Shown: positions 33,098 through 42,549 of the stretch, one piece after another
Position numbering within the stretch: position 1 is the first letter of the stretch
Layout of the letters: each line of letters opens with the position of its first letter
NCBI RefSeq assembly: GCF_000472285.1
Contig: NZ_KI421413.1
Location: 181,167-245,166, forward strand
Direction of reading: 5' to 3'
DNA from: Desulfuromonas sp. TF
GTDB lineage: Bacteria; Desulfobacterota; Desulfuromonadia; Desulfuromonadales; ATBO01
Length of the DNA stretch: 64,000 nucleotides
Notes under the pieces: model-generated
The model's input: only the letters and a program-made list of their open reading frames with translations
The model's database searches: none
What the model was told of the DNA's origin: nothing
Program-made: the position numbers and the translations under genes

Positions 33098-34264
33098 ATG
33101 GAACGCGATGTGCTGCATCTCTATATCCCCGCTTTCCCCATCGCCCTGGCGCGGGTGGGGGACGCCTCCCTGCGCGGGCGCCCGGCGGCCGTCGCTCCCG
33201 GCCATTCGGACCGGGCGCTGCTTCAGTGCATCTCCAAAGAGGCCGCGGCGGATGGGGTCTGCGAGGGGATGCCGGTCTACCGGGCCCGCCGCCTCTGCCC
33301 CGACCTGACCCTCCTTTCCCCCGACCCCGAACTGCTCGCCAAAGGGACGCGCTCCCTCCTGGAGATTTCCAGCGCCTACAGTCCGGTGACGGAGCCCTCC
33401 GCCGGGGGGCGGCTTTTTCTCGACCTCACCGGCTGCCGCCGCCTGCTGGGAGGGGGGAGAGACGCGGCGGCGCGCCTGGAGAGGGAGATCGCCGCGCGGC
33501 TGCGCCTGCAGGGGGCGGTGGGGGTCGCCGGCAACAAGCTGGTGTCGCGCATCGCCTCGGGGTACCTGGATAAGCCGGGGGTCTGCGACGTGCTGCGGGG
33601 GGCCGAGCGCACCTTCATCGCCCCGATGCCGGTCTCGGTTCTCCCCGGCATCGGCGCCGCCCGGGAGTCGGTTCTGATGCGGGATCTCAACCTGCGCCGC
33701 GTCGAAGAGGTCGCCGGCCTCTCCGTGGCCCAACTGCGCCTCGCCTTCGGCCCCTTCGCCCCCGTGCTGCACCAGCGGGCCTGCGGAATCGACCCCTCTC
33801 CCGTGCAGCCGCCGCGGCGCACCCCGGAGATCGCCGAGGAAGCCTTTCCGGAGGCGGAGGAAAACGACGACCGGATTCTGCTGGCCGCGCTGTGCCGCCT
33901 GGCGGAGGGGTGCGGCCTGCGCCTGCGCCGCCTCGGAAAGGAGACCGGCCGTCTTGCCCTCACCCTGACCTATGCCGATGGCGTTGTCGAGCGGGGGACG
34001 GCCGCCCTTCCCTTTCCCCTCTGCCGCGACCTCCCCTTGCTTGCTGCCGTCGAGAGGCTGTTCTACCGGACCTGCAGGCGCCGCGTGCGCCTCAAAGGGA
34101 TGCGCCTTGTCTGCGATCGTCTCGCCTGCGGGAACCGGCAGATGGACCTGTTCTCCCCGGCCGGCGAGCCGGTGGCCCATCAGGAGGCGCTGCAGGAGGC
34201 GCTGGACCGGCTGCGGACCGCATACGGCAGGGACACTGTGCGCTGGGGGCGCAGCTTCGGATAA
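33098..34264 (+). CDS. imuB: ImuB-like inactive Y-family polymerase
   Basis: 388 residues, a Y-family fold by palm/finger/thumb pattern (CRRLLGGGRDAAARLEREIAA; MPVSVLPGIGAARESVL is the thumb HhH). The catalytic carboxylates are missing: motif I, normally DMDxFF, reads YIPAFP, and the SxDE of motif III reads SAGGRLFLDL. This is the mark of ImuB, a non-catalytic bridge between the beta clamp and DnaE2. A clamp-binding motif QMDLF is present at residues 348-352. The C-terminal ImuA-NT-binding extension of long ImuB proteins is absent, and no imuA gene is in the cassette. Translation is probably coupled to lexA. Confidence 0.82.
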   Translation: MERDVLHLYIPAFPIALARVGDASLRGRPAAVAPGHSDRALLQCISKEAAADGVCEGMPVYRARRLCPDLTLLSPDPELLAKGTRSLLEISSAYSPVTEPSAGGRLFLDLTGCRRLLGGGRDAAARLEREIAARLRLQGAVGVAGNKLVSRIASGYLDKPGVCDVLRGAERTFIAPMPVSVLPGIGAARESVLMRDLNLRRVEEVAGLSVAQLRLAFGPFAPVLHQRACGIDPSPVQPPRRTPEIAEEAFPEAEENDDRILLAALCRLAEGCGLRLRRLGKETGRLALTLTYADGVVERGTAALPFPLCRDLPLLAAVERLFYRTCRRRVRLKGMRLVCDRLACGNRQMDLFSPAGEPVAHQEALQEALDRLRTAYGRDTVRWGRSFG

Positions 34265-34280
34265 AAAACTTAAAAATTTT

Positions 34281-34356
34281 ATCCGCAGATTAACGCAGAT
34301 TCAGGCCTTAAGCCAAAACCAGAAGTTTATCTACGTAAATCTGCGTAATCTGTGGA
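34281..34356. repeat. Inverted repeat between imuB and dnaE2
   Basis: The left arm contains CGCAGATTAACGCAGATT (34281-34301) and the right arm AATCTGCGTAATCTGTGGA (34338-34356), nearly its reverse complement, around a 36-base loop. Within each arm the word CAGATT is itself repeated. It splits the cassette between its second and third genes and resembles a dispersed palindromic element. Confidence 0.6.
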
Positions 34357-34370
34357 AAAGAAGATTTTTG

Positions 34371-37300
34371 ATGAACTTCACCCATCTCCACGTCCACTCC
34401 TCCTTCTCCCCCCAATGGGGAGTGCGCCCGGTGGAGGATCTCTGCGCCGCTGCCCGCGCCCAGGGAGCCGGACGGCTCGCCCTCACCGATCGCAACGGCC
34501 TCTACGGCATCCCCCGTTTCCTGGATGTCGCCCGGGCCGCGGGACTGGCGCCGATCATCGGGGCGGAAGCGGTCGCCGGCACGAATCGGGCGGTCCTCCT
34601 GGCGCGCGACGAGGAGGGGTACGCCGATCTCTGCCGCCTTCTCTCCGATCTGCACTGCCGCCGCGACTTCGATCTTCCCCGCGCCCTGGCGGAGCGCCGG
34701 CGCGGGCTGATCGTTCTCACCGACGACCCCGCCGTCCTGACACCCCTGCGCCGGAACTCCCGGGAGAGGCTCTTCGTCGAGCTCTCCCCCGGCCACGGGA
34801 TGCACCACGCGCTGGCCCTGGCAAAGGAGATGGACCTCCCTCCCGTGGCCACTGCCCGGGCGACGCTCCTCGAACCGGAGGATTTCGAGCTCCACCGGGT
34901 GTTGCGCGCCATTGCGCTGAATACCAAACTCTCCCGCCTGCGGCCGGAGGAGACCGCCCGCGAGGGGGACCTGCTGCTGTCGCCGCAGCAGGTCGCCGAC
35001 TTTTTCCCCCACTGCCCCGAGGCCCTGGAGAACGCCGCCCGCATCGCCGATGCCTGCCGGACCGACTGGGAGTTTTCCGCGACCATCTTCCCGGCCTTCC
35101 GGGGCAAGTCGGACCAGGAGGCCAGCGTCGAACTGGAGGAGCGGGCCCGGGAAGGGGTACGGCGGCGCTACGGCGGAATCGACGACCGGGCCGAGGAGAG
35201 GCTGCAAAAAGAGCTGGCGATCATCACAGAGAAGGGCTTCGCCCATTACTTCCTGGTGGTGGAGGAGATCGCCCGGCAGTCGCCGCGCACCTGCGGCAGG
35301 GGGAGCGCCGCAGCCTCCCTGGTCGCCTACGCCCTGGGAATCACCCACGTCGATCCCCTGCGCCACAACCTCTTCTTCGAACGCTTCCTCAATTCCGGCC
35401 GGGTCGACCCCCCCGACATCGACATTGATTTTCCCTGGGACGAGCGCGACGCCGTCCTCGATTTCGCCTTCGCCCGCTACGGCTCGCGGCGGGCGGCAAT
35501 GGTGGCCAATCAGGTGGGGTTCAAGGGACGGGCGGCGGTGCGCGAGGTGGCCAAGGTCTTCGGGATGCCCGAGAACGAGATCAAATCCGTCACCTACCGC
35601 ATCTCCGGCTACTGGAAGGCGGATCAGACCTCCGCCGCGGTCGGGCGCCACCCTCTCTTCCGGGGGGAGGATCTGGGCGAAGACTGGCAGAAGATCCTGC
35701 GCCTGGCCGGACGTCTGAACGGTCAGCTTCGCCATCTCTCCCTGCACTGCGGCGGCCTGGTGGTCGTTCCCAACGAGATCCGCCGCTACGTGCCGGTGGA
35801 GATTTCGGCCAAGGGGCTGCCGATGATCCAGTGGGAAAAGGACCAAGCCGAGGCCGCCGGACTGGTCAAGATCGACATCCTCGGCAACCGATCCCTGGCT
35901 GTGATCCGCGACGCCCTGGAGGCGGTCGAAAAAAACACCGGCCGAAGGATCGACTACGCCTCCTGGCGGCCGCTGGAGGACGCCAAGACCTGCCGCCTGC
36001 TGCGCTCCGGCGAGACGATGGGGTGCTTCTATATCGAGTCGCCGGCGACCCGGCAGCTCCTGAAGAAGATGTGGTCGGGCTATCCGGACGGGTATGGGGG
36101 CGACCTCTTCGAGCTCCTGGTTATGGCCTCATCCATCATCCGCCCCGCGGCCAACGCCTTCATCCGCGAGTTCGTCGCCCGTCTGCGGGGCAAAACCTGG
36201 CGGCCGCTGCACCCGCTGCTGGCGGATGTGCTCGCCGAGACCTACGGCATCGCCATCTACCAGGAGCAGATCACCCAGATGGCCATGGCACTGGCCGGCT
36301 TCTCCGCCTACGAGGGGGACCAGCTGCGCAAGATCATCAGCAAGAAGCACAAGGAGAAGAAGCTCGCCGACTACCGGCAGAGATTCATGGCCGGAGGAGG
36401 ACAAAAAGGGGTTCCGGAAGAGGTCCTGGCGAGGGTGTGGGAGCAGATTCTCTCCTTTGCCGGATACTCCTTCTGCAAGCCCCATTCGGCCTCCTACGCC
36501 CTGGTGAGCAGCAAGTCGGCCTGGCTCAAGGCCAACTACCCCGCCGAATTCACGGCGGCGGTCATCTCCAACCAGGGGGGCTACTACTCCGCCCTCGCCT
36601 ACGTCTCCGAGGCCCGCCGCATGGGGCTGAAGGTGCTGCCGCCGGACATCAATAAAAGCGATTATCCCTACACCGGCGCCGGGGATTCGCTGCGCGTCGG
36701 CCTGATGCAGCTCCAGGGACTCGCCCGCAAGGCCGCCGATATGCTTCTAGAGGAGCGCCGCAAAAGGGGGGACTACGGGAGCTTTCAGGATTTCCTGCGC
36801 CGGGTTCCCATCGACCCGGCCGACGCCATGCTGCTGGTCAAGGGGGGATGTTTCGACGCCCTGGAGGGGCGGCAAAGGCGGCCGGCCCTGCTGTGGGAGC
36901 TGCTGGCGGCCCGGAGGCGGTTCGACCAGGGGGGAAGCGGCCTTCTCTTCGACGAGGGCGCCGCCGACCTCCCCTCCCCGCCTCCTTACGACGATGCGGC
37001 GGTCCTGCGTCAGGAGGTGGAAACCTCGGGGATGCTCCTCTCCTGCCATCCCCTGCTGCTCCACCGCCGGGAGATGGATCGGGCCAGACCGGTGCGGGGC
37101 GACGAGATGCACGGCTGGGCGGGACGCTACGTCACCATGATCGGCTGGTGGGTGACGGCCAAGACGGTGCAGGACAAGGACGGACGCCCGATGGAGTTCG
37201 TCTCCTTCGAGGATACGAGCGCCATCTTCGACGCGACCTTCTTTCCCAAGGCCTATGAGCGCTTCTGCCGGAAGCTGACCCGGCACCGCCCCTATGTGCT

Positions 37301-37376
37301 GAAAGGAAAGGTGGAGATGGAGTTCGGAGTGGCGACCCTCACCGTCGAATGGGTCGATTTTCTGCCGGGTGAATGA
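34371..37376 (+). CDS. dnaE2: Error-prone DNA polymerase III alpha subunit, DnaE2 type
   Basis: 1001 residues from the ATG at 34371; longer in-frame sequence upstream is out-of-frame imuB. The order is PHP domain (HLHVHSSFS at residues 5-13), polymerase palm with the catalytic aspartates in PDIDIDF (Asp349, Asp351, Asp353), fingers (GYSFCKPHSASYALVS), and C-terminal HhH and OB domains. The length is about 150 residues shorter than replicative DnaE and it ends at the OB fold without the tau-binding tail, as in DnaE2/ImuC. With ImuB it performs mutagenic translesion synthesis after DNA damage. A 106-base gap holding an inverted repeat separates it from imuB. Confidence 0.9.
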   Translation: MNFTHLHVHSSFSPQWGVRPVEDLCAAARAQGAGRLALTDRNGLYGIPRFLDVARAAGLAPIIGAEAVAGTNRAVLLARDEEGYADLCRLLSDLHCRRDFDLPRALAERRRGLIVLTDDPAVLTPLRRNSRERLFVELSPGHGMHHALALAKEMDLPPVATARATLLEPEDFELHRVLRAIALNTKLSRLRPEETAREGDLLLSPQQVADFFPHCPEALENAARIADACRTDWEFSATIFPAFRGKSDQEASVELEERAREGVRRRYGGIDDRAEERLQKELAIITEKGFAHYFLVVEEIARQSPRTCGRGSAAASLVAYALGITHVDPLRHNLFFERFLNSGRVDPPDIDIDFPWDERDAVLDFAFARYGSRRAAMVANQVGFKGRAAVREVAKVFGMPENEIKSVTYRISGYWKADQTSAAVGRHPLFRGEDLGEDWQKILRLAGRLNGQLRHLSLHCGGLVVVPNEIRRYVPVEISAKGLPMIQWEKDQAEAAGLVKIDILGNRSLAVIRDALEAVEKNTGRRIDYASWRPLEDAKTCRLLRSGETMGCFYIESPATRQLLKKMWSGYPDGYGGDLFELLVMASSIIRPAANAFIREFVARLRGKTWRPLHPLLADVLAETYGIAIYQEQITQMAMALAGFSAYEGDQLRKIISKKHKEKKLADYRQRFMAGGGQKGVPEEVLARVWEQILSFAGYSFCKPHSASYALVSSKSAWLKANYPAEFTAAVISNQGGYYSALAYVSEARRMGLKVLPPDINKSDYPYTGAGDSLRVGLMQLQGLARKAADMLLEERRKRGDYGSFQDFLRRVPIDPADAMLLVKGGCFDALEGRQRRPALLWELLAARRRFDQGGSGLLFDEGAADLPSPPPYDDAAVLRQEVETSGMLLSCHPLLLHRREMDRARPVRGDEMHGWAGRYVTMIGWWVTAKTVQDKDGRPMEFVSFEDTSAIFDATFFPKAYERFCRKLTRHRPYVLKGKVEMEFGVATLTVEWVDFLPGE

Positions 37377-37420
37377 AGTGCGTTTCGGAGAACGGCTGCC
37401 TCCTGCCCCTTCAGGGGATA

Positions 37421-37457
37421 AAAAACAACAAGGGCCTGCCGTCTCTGGCAGGCCCTT
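37421..37457. terminator. Terminator of tRNA-Arg and of dnaE2
   Basis: AAGGGCCTGCC and GGCAGGCCCTT form an 11-base-pair perfect stem with a 6-base loop. On the minus strand it is followed by TTGTTGTTTTTT, ending the tRNA-Arg transcript; on the plus strand the T-rich GATTTATTT gives weaker termination after dnaE2. Confidence 0.85.
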
Positions 37458-37465
37458 GATTTATT

Positions 37466-37542
37466 TGGCGGCCCCGGCGCGATTCGAACGCACGACCTAC
37501 CGCTTAGGAGGCGGTTGCTCTATCCTGCTGAGCTACGGGGCC
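37466..37542 (-). tRNA. tRNA-Arg (anticodon CCU)
   Basis: 77 bases that fold as a cloverleaf: acceptor GGCCCCG/CGGGGCC, D arm GCTC...GAGC, anticodon stem ACCGC/GCGGT with loop CTCCTAA, and T loop TTCGAATC. The CCA end is encoded. The anticodon CCU reads AGG, a rare arginine codon in GC-rich genomes. It has its own promoter and terminator. Confidence 0.95.
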
Positions 37543-37555
37543 GGAGGGGGAGATA

Positions 37556-37584
37556 TGTATATCCCATGAATCGGATTTTTACAA
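37556..37584 (-). promoter_or_regulatory. Sigma70 promoter of tRNA-Arg
   Basis: On the minus strand TTGTAA (37579-37584) and TATACA (37556-37561) are 17 bases apart, placing the start point just before the tRNA 5' end at 37542. Confidence 0.6.
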
Positions 37585-37605
37585 GGGGTATAAAGTGCCT
37601 GAACT

Positions 37606-38121
<516 letters not shown>

Positions 38122-38162
38122 AACTGTTTCCTCCAGAATCCGGGCCGGGCTGTAGAGCCCCT

Positions 38163-39158
38163 TTACGATCTGCCGCCTTCCCGCGGGATTTCCCGGAAGG
38201 CATCCTTCTCTTCCATGATCTTGCGCAACTTGTCCAGACTTTTCGCCTCTATCTGCCGGATACGCTCCCTGGTCACTCCGAAACGTCTGCCGATGGTGTC
38301 AAGGGTCTGGGGTTCACGGTCATCCAGGCCGAAACGCAGGGTGAGAATTTCGCGCTCATTTTCGCTAAGCGATTCCAGCCATTCAGAGACATGAGCGAAC
38401 TTGTCCAGCCCTTCGATCAGGGTGGAAGGGTCGAGGGCGTTTGCGTCCTCGATCGTGTCGATGAGGCTGTAATCGCTGTTTTCCCCCATGGGATGTTCGA
38501 TGGAATATGTTTTTTTGACCAGGACCATGAGACGGCGAACGTAGGCGGGTTCAACCCCCATCGCCTCGGCCACGTCGTCGACCAGCGGCTCGCCTTTGGA
38601 CTTGTGCACCAGTTCTCGGCTGATTTTGATCAACTTGTTGATATCGTCGGAAACATGGACAGGAAGACGAATCGTGCGGCTCTGATTGACCAGAGCTCTC
38701 TCGATCGACTGCCGGATCCACCAGGTCGCGTAAGTGGAGAAGCGGCATTCCTTGCTGAGCTTGAATCTTTCCACCGCCTTGATGAGGCCCATGTTCCCTT
38801 CCTCAATCAGATCGAGAAAAGGCAGTCCGCGATTCATGTAGCGTTTGGCGATCTTGACCACCAGACGAAGGTTCGACTCGATCATGCGCGCCCTCGCCGC
38901 CATGTCTCCCGTGGCGATACGTCGGGCCAGATCTCTTTCCTGTTCGGCGGTCAGGAGCGTGGTCTTCTGAATTTCTTTCAGATAGAGTTTGATCGCGTCA
39001 TCCGAATGGGTGTCGTAATCAGCCTCCCGTTCCTTTTCCTCCTCTTCTTCGGCATCCTCGTCGGTATCGGCATCGGTCTCGGCCAGATCGTCGGCGCTGA
39101 GGTCGAGCTCATTTTCGTCGAAATCAATGTCATCGTAATCGCTAAGAAAGTCATCCAT
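38163..39158 (-). CDS. rpoS: RNA polymerase sigma factor RpoS
   Basis: 331 residues from the ATG at 39158 ([10 protein letters not shown]); the frame is open for another 670 bases upstream but that is antisense to nlpD. An acidic N-terminus with a long Glu/Asp run (about 15-50) precedes region 1.2 ([20 protein letters not shown]), region 2 with the -10-binding helix ([36 protein letters not shown]), region 3 and region 4 ([28 protein letters not shown]). The gene order nlpD-rpoS supports RpoS over other group 2 sigma factors. It controls stationary-phase and stress genes. Confidence 0.93.
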   Translation of the reverse strand: MDDFLSDYDDIDFDENELDLSADDLAETDADTDEDAEEEEEKEREADYDTHSDDAIKLYLKEIQKTTLLTAEQERDLARRIATGDMAARARMIESNLRLVVKIAKRYMNRGLPFLDLIEEGNMGLIKAVERFKLSKECRFSTYATWWIRQSIERALVNQSRTIRLPVHVSDDINKLIKISRELVHKSKGEPLVDDVAEAMGVEPAYVRRLMVLVKKTYSIEHPMGENSDYSLIDTIEDANALDPSTLIEGLDKFAHVSEWLESLSENEREILTLRFGLDDREPQTLDTIGRRFGVTRERIRQIEAKSLDKLRKIMEEKDAFREIPREGGRS

Positions 39159-39222
39159 ACGCGGGAGTCCCTCCGCTGGGGTTGGAAGATAATGACCCCT
39201 GAAGTCTAAGAGATAGGGGGAA

Positions 39223-39954
39223 TCAAGGCAAGTAAAAAATCGGATCGACAGCCTCCTTGCCGTGGCGGATTTCAAAATGCAGCCGCGGACTGGAGTCTCC
39301 GGGAGGTGCTCCGGAAAGGGCGATGCGCTCCGATTTGCCGACAAAAGCGCCGGCCTCCACCAGATTTTTCTCGTTAAAACCGTAAACGGTGAAAAAAGAA
39401 TCCTCGTGTTTGAGGATAATGAGATTCCCATAACCGCTGATCCCGTTGCCGCTATAAATGACCTTTCCGGCAGCGGCGGATAAAACAGGGGTCCCGCGCC
39501 GGGCGGCAATCTCAATTCCCTTGGTCGGAGTCGCGGATTTCGAGGTGAACTTCTTGAGAATGTCCCCCTGAAGCGGCCAGGCAAATTTACCCCGGTAGGA
39601 AACCTGAGGATTGGATTTGCTGGCATTGGATACGGATGGTTTTGCGGCCGTCGGAGCGGAAGGCGGGATGGTCTTCGTCGACGGCGGTGGGGGTGCGGCG
39701 GTTTTGGCTTTCGGCTCGGATGGTATCGTTTTCGTTCGTTCGACGCCGGGGATGTAGAGCTTCTGGCCAACCGCAAGCCGTGTAGGATCGCTGATGCCGT
39801 TGAGTCGTGCCAGGTACTGTTCGTCGACACCGTAGGTCCGGCCGATCCGATACAGGGTCTGACCTTCCTGGACTACATGATAGACGCCCCTTGGTGGCGG
39901 GCAACCAGCTAAAAAGGCGGCAAGGACGATCGTGGCCAGAATCCGAAGAGCCAT
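39223..39954 (-). CDS. nlpD: NlpD-like LysM/M23 lipoprotein
   Basis: 243 residues. A lipoprotein signal with lipobox LAGC is followed by a LysM domain (about 25-70; YHVVQEGQTLYRIGRTYGV), a Pro/Lys-rich linker, and a C-terminal LytM/M23 domain (about 120-243). The M23 zinc-site residues are degenerate: the first HxxxD motif reads GIEIAARRG, although LHFEIRHG remains. This is how E. coli NlpD looks, an activator of the amidase AmiC and not an enzyme. The gene lies directly upstream of rpoS, as in gammaproteobacteria. Confidence 0.9.
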   Translation of the reverse strand: MALRILATIVLAAFLAGCPPPRGVYHVVQEGQTLYRIGRTYGVDEQYLARLNGISDPTRLAVGQKLYIPGVERTKTIPSEPKAKTAAPPPPSTKTIPPSAPTAAKPSVSNASKSNPQVSYRGKFAWPLQGDILKKFTSKSATPTKGIEIAARRGTPVLSAAAGKVIYSGNGISGYGNLIILKHEDSFFTVYGFNEKNLVEAGAFVGKSERIALSGAPPGDSSPRLHFEIRHGKEAVDPIFYLP

Positions 39955-40076
39955 AAAGCGTTCCTGTCGGAGAAAAATGAATCAGGATATGCGCGGCAGT
40001 TGTACGGTAACGGAATTCATGCCCGTCCGTCAATCCATCTCGGCGCTTCGGCCCGTATAGTCCGACAGGAACCCAG

Positions 40077-40670
40077 TCAGAAAAGATATTTTACAACCAC
40101 GAATCCGCCGATGAGCAGGGCCATGAATACGATGGTCAGGATATTGAAATACTTCTCGAAGAATTCCCTCATCGCAGGTCCCCAGCGATGAATGATCCAG
40201 GCGACCAGGAAAAATCTCAGGCTTCGACCGATGGCCGATGCCAGGAGAAATACGGCAAAATTGACTTTGAAGACGCCTGCCCCGATGGTGATGACCTTAT
40301 AAGGTATGGGCGTAAAACCGGCTGTGAAAACGACCCAGAAGTCATAGGTGATGAAAAGCTGTTGAACCCGATCGAAAACCTGTTCCGTGAAGCCTGGAAC
40401 ATAAAGGTAGAAGAAGTTGTCCACGGCCTGCCATAAACCGACGCCGATGCCGTATCCGGCCATTCCCCCGAGAACCGAACCGATGGAAGCAATCAGGGCG
40501 AAGTGAAAAGAACGCAGGGGCACGGAAATGCAGAGAGCCAGGAGAAGAACATCCGGTGGGATCGGGAAAAAGGAAGATTCGGCAAAGGCAAGTAAAAAAA
40601 GCGCCAGGCCGCCATAAGGGGTGACAGCCCAGTGCAGAACCCAGTCATAGAGACGTCTGAGCAGGTTCAC
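40077..40670 (-). CDS. YqaA-type VTT/SNARE-associated membrane protein
   Basis: 197 residues with four to five membrane helices. Landmarks are [16 protein letters not shown], a Gly-rich segment ([13 protein letters not shown]), and [22 protein letters not shown], all typical of the YqaA/DedA (VTT) superfamily whose members include lipid scramblases and flippases. It is an inner-membrane protein whose substrate is not known. Its start overlaps the pcm stop by 4 bases, so the genes are translated together; nlpD follows after 122 bases. Confidence 0.85.
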   Translation of the reverse strand: MNLLRRLYDWVLHWAVTPYGGLALFLLAFAESSFFPIPPDVLLLALCISVPLRSFHFALIASIGSVLGGMAGYGIGVGLWQAVDNFFYLYVPGFTEQVFDRVQQLFITYDFWVVFTAGFTPIPYKVITIGAGVFKVNFAVFLLASAIGRSLRFFLVAWIIHRWGPAMREFFEKYFNILTIVFMALLIGGFVVVKYLF

Positions 40671-41323
40671 GCCTTTCCCTCCTCCTCCGACCAGCCGTGT
40701 CTGCCCAGAAGTGGAACGAAACGGCAGTCGGCCAGCTCTTCTTCCATGCAGCCGCTGTCGGAGCAGGTGAATCGCTTGAGGACCTGTCCTCCCCGGCTTC
40801 CCACCGGAATGACCAGCCGCCCATCCGGCGCCAGTTGGGCGAAATACTCATCGGGAACGGAAGGCGCTCCGGCGGTGACCATGATGGCGTCGAAGGGAGC
40901 TTCCTCCGCCCATCCCGTAGTGCCGTCGCTGACCTTGATGTTGACATTGTGACACCCCAGGGAGTTCAGGACCCGGCGCGCCCGGCGGGCCAGATCGGGG
41001 ATTCGCTCAACAGTGTAGACCCGCGACGCAATCCGGGAGAGGATGGCGGACTGATAACCGGAGCCCGTACCGATTTCGAGCACCCTCTCCCCTCCCTTGA
41101 GCCGGAGGGCCTGGGTCATCAGACCGACGATATAGGGCTGGGATATGGTCTGTTTATCACCGATGGGGAGGGGAAAGTCGCTGTAGGCCTGACTCTGAAA
41201 AGCTTCTTCGACGAAAAGGTGACGGGGGGTCTGGAGCATGGCTTCGAGAACAAGGGGGTCACTGACTCCCCGGGCCTTGACTTGACGTTCGACCATGATG
41301 CGCCGGGCGATGGAAAAATCCAT
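40667..41323 (-). CDS. pcm: Protein-L-isoaspartate O-methyltransferase
   Basis: 218 residues. The SAM-binding motif is [16 protein letters not shown]; the conserved [19 protein letters not shown] loop and [16 protein letters not shown] are Pcm signatures. It methylates damaged isoaspartyl residues to start protein repair. The start is 3 bases after the surE stop and its end overlaps the yqaA-like gene, so surE-pcm-yqaA form a tight cluster. Confidence 0.96.
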   Translation of the reverse strand: MDFSIARRIMVERQVKARGVSDPLVLEAMLQTPRHLFVEEAFQSQAYSDFPLPIGDKQTISQPYIVGLMTQALRLKGGERVLEIGTGSGYQSAILSRIASRVYTVERIPDLARRARRVLNSLGCHNVNIKVSDGTTGWAEEAPFDAIMVTAGAPSVPDEYFAQLAPDGRLVIPVGSRGGQVLKRFTCSDSGCMEEELADCRFVPLLGRHGWSEEEGKA

Positions 41324-41326
41324 GGG

Positions 41327-42106
41327 CTATTCTTCCCCGCCCTGCTTCATGAGGGAATTCCCAATTTTCTCCAGGCTCCAGGCTGTCAGGTCATCAAAGG
41401 AGCGATAATTTGTCAGATCGATATGCAGGGGAGTGACCGAAATGTACTGGTCGTGCACGGCATGAAAGTCGGTCCCCTCAACGTTCTGGAATCCAAGTTC
41501 ACCGCCTCCGAGCCAGTAGTATTTCCGCCCCCGAGGGTCGACGTTTTCCACGACGACATCTCCGTACATCCTTTTTCCCTGTCGCGTCAGACGGACGCCA
41601 CGCGGCGTGCCGGCGGGAATATTGACGTTGAGAAAAGTATCGGGCGGCAGACCGCGCCGCAGGACCTCTTCCGCAAGAGTGGCTGCGAAACGGGCCGCTA
41701 TCTCAAAATTGGCCGCTGTGAAGGGACCTGATTCCAGCGAAATCGCAAAAGCGGGAACACCCATGAGGGTCGATTCGAGAGCCGCCGCCACCGTTCCGGA
41801 ATAGGTGATATCATCGCCGAGGTTGCCCCCCCGGTTGATGCCGGAGACGACAAGCTGGGGCCGCTCGGGAAACAATCCGTGAATCCCCAGGTTTACGCAA
41901 TCGGTGGGAGTTCCGTCCACGGCGAAAAAACCCGGACGAATTTCCTCCGCTCTCAAGGGAGAGTGAAGGGTCATGGAATGTCCGGCGGCGCTTCGTTCCC
42001 GGTCGGGAGCCACCACGATGACTCGCCCGATCTCTGCAAGTTTCTCGGCAAGGACACCGATACCGGGAGTATGGATGCCGTCGTCATTGGTGACAAGAAT
42101 CAGCAA
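41327..42106 (-). CDS. surE: 5'/3'-nucleotidase SurE
   Basis: 259 residues, ATG at 42106. The N-terminal ILVTNDDGIHTPGI, VVAPDRERSAAGHSMTL and VVSGINRGGNLGDDITYSGTV are the metal- and phosphate-binding motifs of SurE. It dephosphorylates nucleoside monophosphates under stress. The surE-pcm-nlpD-rpoS order is the same as in E. coli. Confidence 0.97.
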   Translation of the reverse strand: MLILVTNDDGIHTPGIGVLAEKLAEIGRVIVVAPDRERSAAGHSMTLHSPLRAEEIRPGFFAVDGTPTDCVNLGIHGLFPERPQLVVSGINRGGNLGDDITYSGTVAAALESTLMGVPAFAISLESGPFTAANFEIAARFAATLAEEVLRRGLPPDTFLNVNIPAGTPRGVRLTRQGKRMYGDVVVENVDPRGRKYYWLGGGELGFQNVEGTDFHAVHDQYISVTPLHIDLTNYRSFDDLTAWSLEKIGNSLMKQGGEE

Positions 42107-42153
42107 GGAGGCCTCGAAAAGGAAAGGTGGTGAGAAGGACAGGACCTGTTGCT

Positions 42154-42516
42154 TCAGGGAAGGGTTTCGAGAGACTTCCGGAGCCTGAGAAGGTCATCGT
42201 GCAACTCGGCCAGAAGGATTTGTTCATGGTTGGGGGTCAAAGAAAGCGCGAGCTGATCTTCTGCTTCCACAGATGATTCACGGAGTTTCTTCCTCGCACC
42301 GGCGATAGTGAACCCCTGCTTGTACAGAAGGTCCTTAAGTCGCATCACCAGCTCGATATCCTTGCGGCTAAACAGGCGTTGCTTCGTGCGACTCTTGACC
42401 GGCCGAAAGGAGCCGAACTCAGACTCCCAGTAGCGAAGCACATGCGGCTTCACCCCCGTCAACTCAGAGACTTCACCGATTTTAAAGTAAAGTTTATCCG
42501 GGATCTGGACATCCAT
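42154..42516 (-). CDS. MerR-family transcriptional regulator
   Basis: 120 residues. The N-terminal winged helix ([22 protein letters not shown]) is MerR type, with a basic wing ([19 protein letters not shown]) and a short coiled-coil C-terminus. No conserved metal-binding cysteines are present at the C-terminus, so it is not a metal sensor of the MerR/CueR kind. It matches the short MerR proteins that follow ihfA in many proteobacteria. Target genes are unknown. It is translated 33 bases after ihfA. Confidence 0.88.
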   Translation of the reverse strand: MDVQIPDKLYFKIGEVSELTGVKPHVLRYWESEFGSFRPVKSRTKQRLFSRKDIELVMRLKDLLYKQGFTIAGARKKLRESSVEAEDQLALSLTPNHEQILLAELHDDLLRLRKSLETLP

Positions 42517-42549
42517 GGTTCACGCGAACCTGATGAAATCGAGGGCTGC

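Noticed and set aside
32474-34180. 568-codon minus-strand frame opposite lexA and imuB
   Set aside because: Low-complexity Gly/Ala/His composition; mirrors codon bias of the plus-strand genes; no recognisable domain.
34308-35846. 512-codon minus-strand frame opposite dnaE2
   Set aside because: Same antisense artefact; dnaE2 motifs on the plus strand are unambiguous.
39159-39830. Upstream extension of rpoS by 224 codons
   Set aside because: It is antisense/out of frame to nlpD on the same strand and gives no sigma-factor sequence; the usual RpoS length is reached from 39158.
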